Source of the DNA: Castellaniella defragrans_A
Lineage (GTDB): Bacteria > Pseudomonadota > Gammaproteobacteria > Burkholderiales > Burkholderiaceae_B
DNA: 60,528 nt
Assembly: GCF_040394755.1 (NCBI RefSeq)
Contig: NZ_JBEBRQ010000012.1
Direction: 5' to 3' (one strand)
Under the pieces are notes generated by a model. It made no database searches. It saw only the letters and a program-made list of their open reading frames with translations, and was not told where the DNA came from. This document shows, one piece after another, positions 52,901 to 59,579 of the stretch; position 1 is the stretch's first letter, and the number at the start of each line of letters is the position of its first letter. The translations under genes were made by a program, and so were the position numbers.

Positions 52901-55663
52901 CAGCTTGCGGAATGCGCGCATCAGGCGCGCGATGTCATCGAAATGCAGGCCCGTCGTCGGCTCGTCGAACAGGAACAGGCTGCCTTTGGTCGCCAGCCGC
53001 CGGCTGGCGGTGTGCGACTGCGCGGCCTGGGCCAGGTGGCCGGCGAGTTTCAGGCGCTGGGCCTCGCCGCCCGAGAGGGTCGGCACGGGCTGGCCCAGGC
53101 GCAGGTATTCCAGGCCCACGTCGGCCAGCGGCGCCAGCGCCCATTGCACGTCGCGCAGGCCCTTGAAGAAATCCAGCGCCTCGCTGACCGTCATGTCCAG
53201 CACCTCGTCGATCGAGGCGTCGCGGCCCATGTGCTCGATGCGGACCTCGAGGATCTGCGGCCGGAAGCGCCGGCCGTCGCAGTCCGGACAGCGCAGATAC
53301 ACATCCGACAGGAACTGCATTTCGACGTGTTCGAAACCCGTGCCGCCGCAGCCGGGGCAGCGGCCGTCGCCCGTGTTGAAGCTGAAAGTGCCCGCCGTGT
53401 AGCCGCGTTCACGCGCCATGGGGGCGGCGGCGAACAGCTTGCGGATCGCATCGAAGGCGCCGACATAGCTGGCCGGGTTCGAGCGCGCCGTCTTGCCGAT
53501 CGGCGTCTGGTCCACCAGCACGATGTCGGCGAGCTGCTCGGCGCCGAGCAGGGCGTCGTGTTCGCCGGGCGCTTCGGTCGGACGGCCCAGATGCTTGAGC
53601 ATCGCGGGGTACAGCACATCCTGGACCAGCGTCGATTTGCCCGACCCGGACACGCCGGTCAGGCAGACCAGGCGGCCGAGGGGAATGGCGACCGAGAGAT
53701 TCTTGAGATTGTTGGCGCGGGCGCCTTGCAGCACCAGGCGCGGCGTGGCGTCGGCCACCGGCATGGGGCGCGGCGCCTCGATCCGCGCCTCGCCGCTGAG
53801 GTAGCGGCCCGTCAGTGTGCCGGAGCGCGCCAGCGCCTCGGGCGTGCCGTCGAACATGATCCGTCCGCCGCGCTCACCCGGCCCGGGGCCGATGTCCAGG
53901 ATGCGGTCGGCGGCGATCATCACTTGCGGATCGTGTTCGACCACCACCAGGGTGTTGCCGTGAGTGCGCAGCCGGTGCATCACCTGCACGATGCGGTGGA
54001 TGTCGCGCGGGTGCAGGCCGATCGAGGGCTCGTCCAGCACGAACAGCGTGTTCACCAGCGAGGTCCCCAGGGCCGTCGTCAGATTGATGCGCTGGACCTC
54101 GCCGCCCGACAGCGTGCGGCTCTGCCGGTCCAGCGACAGGTATCCCAGCCCCACATCGCAGAGGAAACGCAGGCGTGTGCGGATCTCGTCGAGCAGTTGG
54201 CCCAGGGCCTCGTCGACCGCCTGGCCGAACTCGATGCGTTCGAAGCAGTCGCGCACACGCTCGATGGGCAGGCGCATCAGGTCATGCAGGCCCAGGCCCG
54301 GCAGGGCGTCGAGCTGCGCCGGCGTCCAGCGCGCATGCACCGGCATGAAGCGCGGGTAGCCGGGCTGCGGGCCGGTGTCGCGCCCCAGCCGCCAGAGCGT
54401 CGCGTCGGGCTTCAGACGCGAGCCCTGGCAATGGGGGCAGGGCGTGTAGCTGCGGTACTTGGACAGCAACACGCGCACGTGCATCTTGTAGGCCCGCGAT
54501 TCGAGCCAGTCGAAGAAGCGCTGGGCGCCATACCATTGATGCTTCCAGGCCGAGGGGCCGCCTTTCCAATCGGGATCACCGCCGATCACCCAATCGCGCT
54601 CGGCGGGCTCCAGGTCCCGCCAGGGCACGTCGAGGCGGATGCCGGCGCGCGGCGCATAGCGTTCCATTTCCTCCTGGCATTCCTTGTAGCTCGCGGTCTG
54701 CCAGGGTTTGATCGCGCCGCCGCGCAGGCTGCGCGACGGGTCCGGCACCACCAGGCCGTAATCGATGCCCATCACCCGTCCGAACCCCCGGCAGTGTTCG
54801 CAGGCGCCCAGTGGCGAGTTGAAGGAAAAGGTGCTGGGCAGCGGCGTGCTGTAATCGATGTCGCAGTGGGCGCAGTGCAGGCCCGAGCTGAAGCGCCAGT
54901 CCTCCTCCGCGTCCTCGAACTGCGCATGCACCGTCAGGCGGCCATTGCCTTGCGCGAGCGCGGTCTCCAGGGCCTCGTCCACGCGCGAGGGCTCGGCGCC
55001 GCTCAGGCGGAACCGGTCCTGGACGACGTGCAGGATGCGCCTGGCCGCGATCGCCTTTTGGGTCTTGCCCGCGGCCTTGCGGCCTGGCACAGGCGCCGGG
55101 GCGGCGGGAGCCTCGGCGCGGTGGATGCGCGTGTAGCCCTGCTGCTCGAGAAAGCCGTGCACCTCCTCGTCAGTGAAATTGGCCGGCACCGAAACCGGGA
55201 ATGTCACGATCAGGCGCGGATCGCGGGCCGCGCAGCGGGTGGCGAGCTGGCGGGCGATGCTGGCGGGCGTATCGTGCTCGACCGGGCGCGCGCAGCCCGC
55301 GCAATACAGGCGGCCCGCGCGTGCGTAGAGCAGCTTGAGGTGGTCGTTGATCTCGGTCATGGTGCCCACGGTGCTGCGCGAATTGCGCACCGGATTCACC
55401 TGATCGATCGCGATCGCCGGCAGGATGCCGTCGATGCGCTCGACTTGCGGCTTGTCCATCCGGTCCAGGAACTGCCGCGCGTAAGGCGAGAAGGTTTCTA
55501 CGTAGCGGCGTTGACCCTCGGCGTAGAGGGTGTCGAAAGCCAGGGAGCTTTTGCCCGAACCGGATACGCCGGTGATGACCAGCAATTCCCCTGTGTTGAT
55601 GGTGACATCGAGATTCTTGAGATTGTTCTGGCGCGCGCCGACGATACGTATGGGAGCATTCAT
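49958..55663 (-). CDS. Double-length UvrA-like protein (two UvrA units in tandem)
   Basis: A 1901-residue protein made of two complete UvrA-like halves, about residues 1-1000 and 1010-1901. There are four Walker A loops (GVSGSGKS at about residues 33, 671, 1039 and 1569) and four ABC signatures (LSGGE at about 518, 861, 1416 and 1758). Each half has its zinc module, e.g. CPGCGG...CPDCDG near 770 and CPECEG...CDACHG near 1671. UvrA normally works as a homodimer in nucleotide excision repair; this resembles a covalent dimer. Such double UvrA proteins are known in Burkholderiales and pseudomonads beside a normal uvrA. The start MNAPIRIVGARQ at 55663 fits UvrA; no good ribosome binding site is seen. 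An ATG at 55699 in frame is possible. Confidence 0.9.
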   Translation of the reverse strand: MNAPIRIVGARQNNLKNLDVTINTGELLVITGVSGSGKSSLAFDTLYAEGQRRYVETFSPYARQFLDRMDKPQVERIDGILPAIAIDQVNPVRNSRSTVGTMTEINDHLKLLYARAGRLYCAGCARPVEHDTPASIARQLATRCAARDPRLIVTFPVSVPANFTDEEVHGFLEQQGYTRIHRAEAPAAPAPVPGRKAAGKTQKAIAARRILHVVQDRFRLSGAEPSRVDEALETALAQGNGRLTVHAQFEDAEEDWRFSSGLHCAHCDIDYSTPLPSTFSFNSPLGACEHCRGFGRVMGIDYGLVVPDPSRSLRGGAIKPWQTASYKECQEEMERYAPRAGIRLDVPWRDLEPAERDWVIGGDPDWKGGPSAWKHQWYGAQRFFDWLESRAYKMHVRVLLSKYRSYTPCPHCQGSRLKPDATLWRLGRDTGPQPGYPRFMPVHARWTPAQLDALPGLGLHDLMRLPIERVRDCFERIEFGQAVDEALGQLLDEIRTRLRFLCDVGLGYLSLDRQSRTLSGGEVQRINLTTALGTSLVNTLFVLDEPSIGLHPRDIHRIVQVMHRLRTHGNTLVVVEHDPQVMIAADRILDIGPGPGERGGRIMFDGTPEALARSGTLTGRYLSGEARIEAPRPMPVADATPRLVLQGARANNLKNLSVAIPLGRLVCLTGVSGSGKSTLVQDVLYPAMLKHLGRPTEAPGEHDALLGAEQLADIVLVDQTPIGKTARSNPASYVGAFDAIRKLFAAAPMARERGYTAGTFSFNTGDGRCPGCGGTGFEHVEMQFLSDVYLRCPDCDGRRFRPQILEVRIEHMGRDASIDEVLDMTVSEALDFFKGLRDVQWALAPLADVGLEYLRLGQPVPTLSGGEAQRLKLAGHLAQAAQSHTASRRLATKGSLFLFDEPTTGLHFDDIARLMRAFRKLLAAGHSLLIIEHNLDVIRAADWLIDLGPEGGDQGGRIVAQGTPESLMAQTDSHTGRALADYVRGLESRRTLLTEPPAAYAPAARPQAAHDIHIVNAREHNLKGIDVHIPRDAFTVITGVSGSGKSTLAFDILFNEGQRRYLESLNAYARAIVQPAGKPDVDAIYGIPPTVAIEQRTSRGGRKSTVATMTEIHHFLRLLYVKLGTQMCPDCQIPVEPQTAEQIVAQLLRDHAGKHVGLLAPLVVARKGYYTDLAKWAAAHGHTHLRVDGKFIPVTPWPRLDRYQEHTIELPVRDLIVDVRDEGTLREAVRAALALGRGRFSLLAGLTAGTGSLDTRRAQGLAAQPGTQTFSVKRACPSCGTSFPEPDPRLFSYNSRHGWCPHCFGTGLQLQGFTEDQSGEEATWNEWAGDTLAPCPHCHGQRLNPVALAFRWRDRSIAELASMAVSDAQRFFLGIGGQGREAEIARDVLAEIRSRLNFMESVGLGYLTLDRASPTLSGGEAQRIRLAAQLGSNLQGVCYVLDEPTIGLHPRDNRILLDALARLEGNGNTLVVVEHDEDTIRRAGHVIDIGPGAGVRGGMVVAQGSVQGIMDNPASLTGRYLRTPLRHPMAGRRAVAANTPMIEIVDADLHNLRQVCARIPVGRLSVVTGVSGSGKSTLARDVLLDNLARAVSARKAPAWRGCASIQGWQAIDRVLEVDQTPIGKTPRSCPATYVGFWDDVRKLFAATREARMRGWTSSRFSFNTGEGRCPECEGQGMRTIEMSFLPDVKVPCDACHGARFNQETLGVRWRERNAGELLRMEVDEAVGHFAAHRKIARALQLMQDVGLGYLTLGQPSPTLSGGEAQRIKLVTELTKAHLDEGLTRTGRASRAPHTLYVLDEPTVGLSTADVEKLIHVLHRLVDAGNTVVVIEHNLDVIAEADWILDLGPEGGDGGGRLVAEGSPEQLATAATHTGHVLAEFLARHAARPDTPANYPGDRSVR

Positions 55664-55872
55664 CACATCATCATAATCCGTTCCGGATGCCTCCAGCATC
55701 GGACCTGTTCGGCGGTTTCATGGGGCGCCAGCCCCTCGTGCCGCAGACCATATTCTTGATCGAAGTCAGCAATTAGTGTCATGGCGATTGCGTATGCCGC
55801 GTTCCGGCCGTATGGTTGAAGCTTTATGTTGTCAATCCGGGTTGACCGGGTTCTGTCGTCTGGAGGTTTGTC

Positions 55873-56436
55873 ATGGTACGCCGTTTCGCCGTTTTCCTGC
55901 TGGGTCTCGCAGCCCTCCCGCCCGCCCTGGCCGCTGATTATGAGGTTGAGCCGCACCATACCTTTGTGACTTTCGAGGTGCAGCATCGCGGCACTTCTAC
56001 CGTCCGTGGCCGTTTCAATCACATCGAGGGCCGGGTGACCCTGGATCAGGCCGCGCATACGGGCAAGGCGGATATTCGTATCGACACGGCTTCAGTCGAC
56101 AGCGGCTCCGATCCGTTCGACGAACATCTGCGCGGTGCCGATTTCTTCAATATTGCAAAATTTCCCGAAGCCCGTTTCCAGTCCACCGCCTTCGTTTTCG
56201 ATGGGAACCGTCTCGCCACCGTCCAGGGGCGTTTGACTTTGCTGGGCGCGACCCATGACGTCGAACTGCGCACCGACAACTTCAACTGCTATCAGAATGA
56301 GCGGATCGACCGTGAGATCTGCGGTGGGGATTTCTCGACCGAGATCCAGCGCAGCCAGTGGGGAATGAATTTCGGCCTGCCCGGCATCCCGGACGCCGTG
56401 CGCCTGGTCATCCAGATCGAAGCCGTACGCCAATAG
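55873..56436 (+). CDS. YceI family periplasmic protein
   Basis: A 187-residue protein with a signal peptide (about residues 1-20, cleavage after ALA before ADYEVEP) and a single YceI lipocalin-like beta-barrel: FVTFEVQHRGTSTVRGRFN, the KADIRIDTASVDSG strand, and the RGADFFNIAKFPEARFQS motif. The family binds isoprenoid chains such as polyprenyl lipids. GGAGG is 7 bases before the ATG at 55873. It stands apart from uvrA (divergent) and from the next small gene. Confidence 0.92.
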   Translation: MVRRFAVFLLGLAALPPALAADYEVEPHHTFVTFEVQHRGTSTVRGRFNHIEGRVTLDQAAHTGKADIRIDTASVDSGSDPFDEHLRGADFFNIAKFPEARFQSTAFVFDGNRLATVQGRLTLLGATHDVELRTDNFNCYQNERIDREICGGDFSTEIQRSQWGMNFGLPGIPDAVRLVIQIEAVRQ

Positions 56437-56465
56437 AGGCTTGCGCATGTTGCGGGTTGCTTTTT

Positions 56466-56474
56466 TGCTAAAAT
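56466..56474 (+). promoter_or_regulatory. Extended -10 promoter for the 42-codon gene
   Basis: TGCTAAAAT is a TGN plus TAAAAT extended -10 box, 61 bases before the ATG at 56535 and preceded by a T run. No close -35 is visible. It is the only promoter-like element between yceI and the small gene. Confidence 0.5.
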
Positions 56475-56534
56475 GACGCGTTTTGCTTTCAGGCCCGCAA
56501 CTTTCGCGCCGGCATTCAAATTCAGGAGATTCTC

Positions 56535-56663
56535 ATGGCAGAAATCAAACGCACACGCCGCAACACCCTCGAGCGCCGGTGCCTCGGCAAGGCTTTCAAG
56601 CGCCTTTTCGTGCGCGCGCCCAAAGGTGTTTTCAAAATGCTGGAAAAGGTCAAACGCGTCTGA
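56535..56663 (+). CDS. Small basic protein of 42 residues, unrecognised
   Basis: An ATG-started frame of 42 codons with AGGAG (56524-56528) 6 bases upstream. The product is strongly basic (14 Lys/Arg plus few acids), starts MAEIKRTRRNTLERR, has one cysteine and two aromatic-flanked basic segments (FKRLFVRAPKGVFKM), and no hydrophobic helix. Composition suggests a nucleic-acid or ribosome-binding role, but I do not recognise the family. A promoter-like box precedes it and an intrinsic terminator follows at 56854, so it forms an independent unit. An alternative is that the RNA, not the peptide, is the product. Confidence 0.7.
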   Translation: MAEIKRTRRNTLERRCLGKAFKRLFVRAPKGVFKMLEKVKRV

Positions 56664-56698
56664 GCGTTTCGTTTCCGTACAATTGAACACGGGAAAGA

Positions 56699-56847
56699 TG
56701 CCCCCACGCTGCGCCTTCGGCTTGCTGTCCACCTCGCGGCTTGCAAGCCGCTCGGATTCGTCAGGCACGGAACAGTCCTCAAGGACTGTTCCGTGTCCGG
56801 GTTCATCCCACGAGGGGGCGCTTTCTGCCTTGGGGCGGCCCGGCGGC
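56699..56847 (+). repeat. Structured intergenic element, likely an interspersed repeat
   Basis: About 150 bases between the small gene and the terminator. Its ends can pair (GCCCCC near 56700 with GGGGGC near 56813-56820). Inside are a 16-base perfect palindrome (56736-56751) and a 14-bp perfect hairpin (56766-56779 with 56782-56795). The flanking phrases resemble intergenic sequences that I recall as recurrent in Bordetella/Achromobacter-type genomes. No second copy is seen in this window. Confidence 0.5.
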
Positions 56848-56853
56848 AAAAGG

Positions 56854-56879
56854 ACACGGGCTACCAGCCCGTGTTTTTT
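56854..56879 (+). terminator. Intrinsic terminator
   Basis: ACACGGGCT (56854-56862) pairs perfectly with AGCCCGTGT (56866-56874) around a 3-base loop, followed by a T run to 56879. It is a textbook rho-independent terminator, 190 bases after the 42-codon gene, and lies before the glycosyltransferase gene, so the two are separate transcripts. Confidence 0.85.
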
Positions 56880-56924
56880 CTTTGTGGCGATCGTGTGATC
56901 GGCTCCAGGGGGAACTTTTCCGCT

Positions 56925-57878
56925 ATGGTTGGCTGGCGTCATTTGTTTTCCGTTGTGACACCCACTTTCAATCGCGCGCATACTCTGGATCGGGTGTACC
57001 AGTCGTTGCGCGAACAGTCCTTCCAGGATTTCGAATGGGTGGTGGTGGATGATGGCTCCACTGACGGAACGCGCGACCTCGTCCAGGGCTGGCAGCAGGA
57101 GGCTGGTTTTCCGATCCACTATGTGTGGCAGACCAACCAGCACAAAAAGACTGCCTTCAACAACGGGGTGCGCCACGCGCGCGGCGAGTGGCTGGTGGCG
57201 CTGGACAGCGATGATGCCCTGGCCCCGAACGCGCTCTACAACATGGCGCGGGTGTGGGACGATATTCCCCAGGTGCAGCGCAACCGCTATGTGGCGATCA
57301 CCGGCCTGTGCGCCTATCCGGACGGCCGTATCGTGGGCGACATGTATCCCGAGAATACGCTGGATGTGACCTCGCTCGACATGACGTTCCGATACCATGT
57401 GCGCGGCGAGAAATTCGGCTGCCTGCGCACCGACGTTCTGCGGCAGTTTCCTTTTCCCGAGGACATCCCCGGTTTCGTGCCCGAGAGTCTCGTCTGGCGC
57501 GCCATCGCCCGCGCGGGTTACCTGACGCGCTTCGTCAATCAAGTATTCCGCGTGTATCACGACAGCGGCGATAGCCTTTCGCGCCAAGGGCGTGGCGCGG
57601 ACAGCGCGCGCCATGCCCTGGGCCTGTGGCTGTTGGCCCACGATACGGTCGAGAGCTGTCTGGCCTGGTTCCGCTATCAGCCGGGCGCGTTCTTTCTCGC
57701 CGCCGCGCGCTACACGCGCTTTGCCCTGCATCTGCGGGCTCGTGGCCAGGCGCGTCCGCACGGCAGGCGCTTGACCCATCTGGGCTCCAGGCTGCTGGTC
57801 TGTCTGATGTGGCCGGTGGGCGCTGGCCTCTATCTGCGCGACCGTTTTCGCGCCATGCGCGCATCGACCGCCAGCTGA
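56925..57878 (+). CDS. Family 2 glycosyltransferase
   Basis: A 317-residue GT-A fold enzyme. It has SVVTPTFNRAHTLDRVYQSL near residue 9, VVVDDGSTDGTRD, and the metal-binding motif ALDSDDAL; the remaining C-terminal part ends with a basic hydrophobic stretch (about residues 285-305) that may lie on the membrane. Donor and acceptor cannot be read. The ATG at 56925 has GGGGGA about 10 bases upstream; an in-frame start at 56793 would lie before the terminator and is rejected. It is convergent with the ZIP transporter, 19 bases apart. Confidence 0.85.
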   Translation: MVGWRHLFSVVTPTFNRAHTLDRVYQSLREQSFQDFEWVVVDDGSTDGTRDLVQGWQQEAGFPIHYVWQTNQHKKTAFNNGVRHARGEWLVALDSDDALAPNALYNMARVWDDIPQVQRNRYVAITGLCAYPDGRIVGDMYPENTLDVTSLDMTFRYHVRGEKFGCLRTDVLRQFPFPEDIPGFVPESLVWRAIARAGYLTRFVNQVFRVYHDSGDSLSRQGRGADSARHALGLWLLAHDTVESCLAWFRYQPGAFFLAAARYTRFALHLRARGQARPHGRRLTHLGSRLLVCLMWPVGAGLYLRDRFRAMRASTAS

Positions 57879-57897
57879 ACGTCGGGCAGTATCCCCG

Positions 57898-58827
57898 TCA
57901 GCCCAGCGCCGTATCCAGGAACATCATGACCGCAAAGCCCGCCATCAGGCCGACCGTGGCCGGCGTCTGATGGCCGTTGCGGTGGGTTTCCGGAATCACC
58001 TCGTGCGACACTACGAAAATCATTGCGCCGGCGGCCAGGCCCAGGCTGACCGGGTAGGCGAGCGCCAGACCGCTGGACATGCCCAGCCCCACCAGCGCCC
58101 CCAGTGGCTCCATCAGACCCGAGGCAACCGCCACCAGCGCCGCGCGCATGGGCGACAGGCCGGTGGCTCGCAGGGCCATCGCCACTGCCAGCCCCTCGGG
58201 GATATCCTGAATGGAGATGGCCGCGGCCAGCGGAATGCCGACACGCATGTCGCCATTGGCGAATCCCACGCCGATCGCCATGCCTTCGGGCAGGTTGTGC
58301 AGAGTGATCGCCAGCACGAACAGCCAGACCCTGCTGACGCGTTCGGCATCCGGCCCGCAAGGCCCGGTGCTGTCGTGCTCGTGCGGCGTGAAGGTATCGA
58401 GCCCAAGCATCAGCAACACGCCCAGGGCCAGCCCCAGCACCACTATCCCGGCGGCCGCCGGGCCATTGCCCACCAGCCGTTGCGCGGCGGCCAGTCCGGG
58501 CAGGATCAGTGAGAAAGCGCTCGCGGCCAGCATCATGCCGGCTGCGAAGCCCAGCATGATGTCTTGTGTGCGTGCCTGGATGGAACGCAGGCTGATGGCG
58601 GCCAGCGCGCCCAGCGCCGTGGCCGCGAAGCCGGCCGTGCCGCCCAGCAGGGCATAGCGAATGTAGACAGGCTCGACCCCGGTCAGGCCATAGTACAGGC
58701 CCGAGGCCAGCAGTCCCAGCACCGCCAGCGTCGCGGCCACCAGGCCCACGGTCACCAGCGGGCGGGCCTGCGCCTGCGCCAGCCATACGGCGCGCCAATT
58801 GTGCGGGAGAGTGTCGGTATGGTTCAT
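57898..58827 (-). CDS. ZIP family divalent metal transporter
   Basis: A 309-residue inner-membrane protein with about eight hydrophobic segments. The two ZIP motifs with metal ligands are HNLPEGMAIGVG and QDIPEGLAVAMA; a third, VVSHEVIPETHRNG, is near the C terminus. A His/Glu/Asp stretch (TPHEHDS) in the loop before the first motif is a likely metal-binding loop. It belongs to the GufA/ZupT side of the family; zinc or another divalent metal is the likely substrate. The region upstream (58828 onward) should hold its promoter. Confidence 0.9.
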   Translation of the reverse strand: MNHTDTLPHNWRAVWLAQAQARPLVTVGLVAATLAVLGLLASGLYYGLTGVEPVYIRYALLGGTAGFAATALGALAAISLRSIQARTQDIMLGFAAGMMLAASAFSLILPGLAAAQRLVGNGPAAAGIVVLGLALGVLLMLGLDTFTPHEHDSTGPCGPDAERVSRVWLFVLAITLHNLPEGMAIGVGFANGDMRVGIPLAAAISIQDIPEGLAVAMALRATGLSPMRAALVAVASGLMEPLGALVGLGMSSGLALAYPVSLGLAAGAMIFVVSHEVIPETHRNGHQTPATVGLMAGFAVMMFLDTALG

Positions 58828-59579
58828 GAGGATGCCGGGGCGATCCGCCAGAGCAAGGTCGATGAAGTAGAGTTTAACGGGAGGTCGGGATTTTAGGGGT
58901 AGCAGCAGCGGTATGGGCTTGCAGTCGCTGCGCCAATCCCGTGCGCTGTATGGCCGGTGTTGGAACGCAATGAGACAGTGGCGAGGCTGTGCAGTAGCTG
59001 AGGGCGCTGTGGGGTATTGCCGTGGAAATATTGCGGCGATCAGGGTTCAAGTCATGGCAACGCATGGTGCGCGGGAGGCCGCATTTATTTTCACGATATT
59101 CCTGTCTCAGTGACACTGTATTGGCAGCAAACTAGGGAACGGGATGCAGGGGTATGTGAGGGTGGTGCAGGGTAGGGTGGGGTAATAAACAGCAAAATAC
59201 TCACTCATTGCGTTTTAATCATAGAAAAGAAACTTAAATTCACGAAACATGAAAATGGTTACGATGTGAATAATAGGCTGATTTATTTATTTTAATTTAT
59301 TCCATACGACAAAAAATTAGTTAAAATATTAACGTATTGAAATTATCCTGAAACTAGGGCGATACGCAAGATCCGCCGATATCCACGCCAGCCATGGTAG
59401 CGGCAATCGGGGTTTCGTTATGGTTCATTTCTGCGGGCAGTCCTCGGCCCGCGTCGAATATCTAGCAGCGATGAATCCGCCACGGCGGGCGCCGTGTCAT
59501 TTTCAGAATATTCCAGTGGCGATAGTGCAAGCGCCGAATTAAAAATTCTTATTGTTCACGTTTTCGATAGGGAGACAGA
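58828..59579. other. 752-base region without a recognisable gene
   Basis: The first part (to about 59130) has normal GC content and only short frames I do not support. Then come a G-rich tract (59135-59182) and an AT-rich stretch (about 59183-59350) unlike the rest of the window. Inside are an inverted repeat GTTAA-AATA-TTAAC (59320-59333) and GAATT-AAA-AATTC (59536-59548), the latter 32 bases before the surface-protein start. No clear -35/-10 pair is visible. The region likely holds the control elements of the surface-protein gene. Confidence 0.6.
59135..59182 (+). other. G-quadruplex-capable tract
   Basis: Seven G runs of three or four on the plus strand (59135-59137, 59141-59143, 59149-59152, 59160-59162, 59170-59172, 59175-59177, 59179-59182) are separated by loops of 3, 5, 7, 7, 2 and 1 bases. 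Any four consecutive runs fit the G3+N1-7 rule. It sits at the junction of GC-rich and AT-rich DNA. Confidence 0.7.

Noticed and set aside
51014..55759. Very long open frame on the plus strand opposite the double uvrA
   Set aside because: Its composition (His, Gln, Arg, Ala and Val rich, no recognisable domain) is what the antisense frame of a GC-rich gene gives. The minus strand holds clear UvrA motifs throughout.
56793..56924. Possible N-terminal extension of the glycosyltransferase
   Set aside because: It would start inside the hairpin region and read across an intrinsic terminator; the usual GT2 N terminus starts at 56925.
58874..59116. Short minus-strand frame of 80 codons before the ZIP gene, and a 66-codon plus frame at 58913
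   Set aside because: No ribosome binding site, no motif, unusual composition; likely chance frames.
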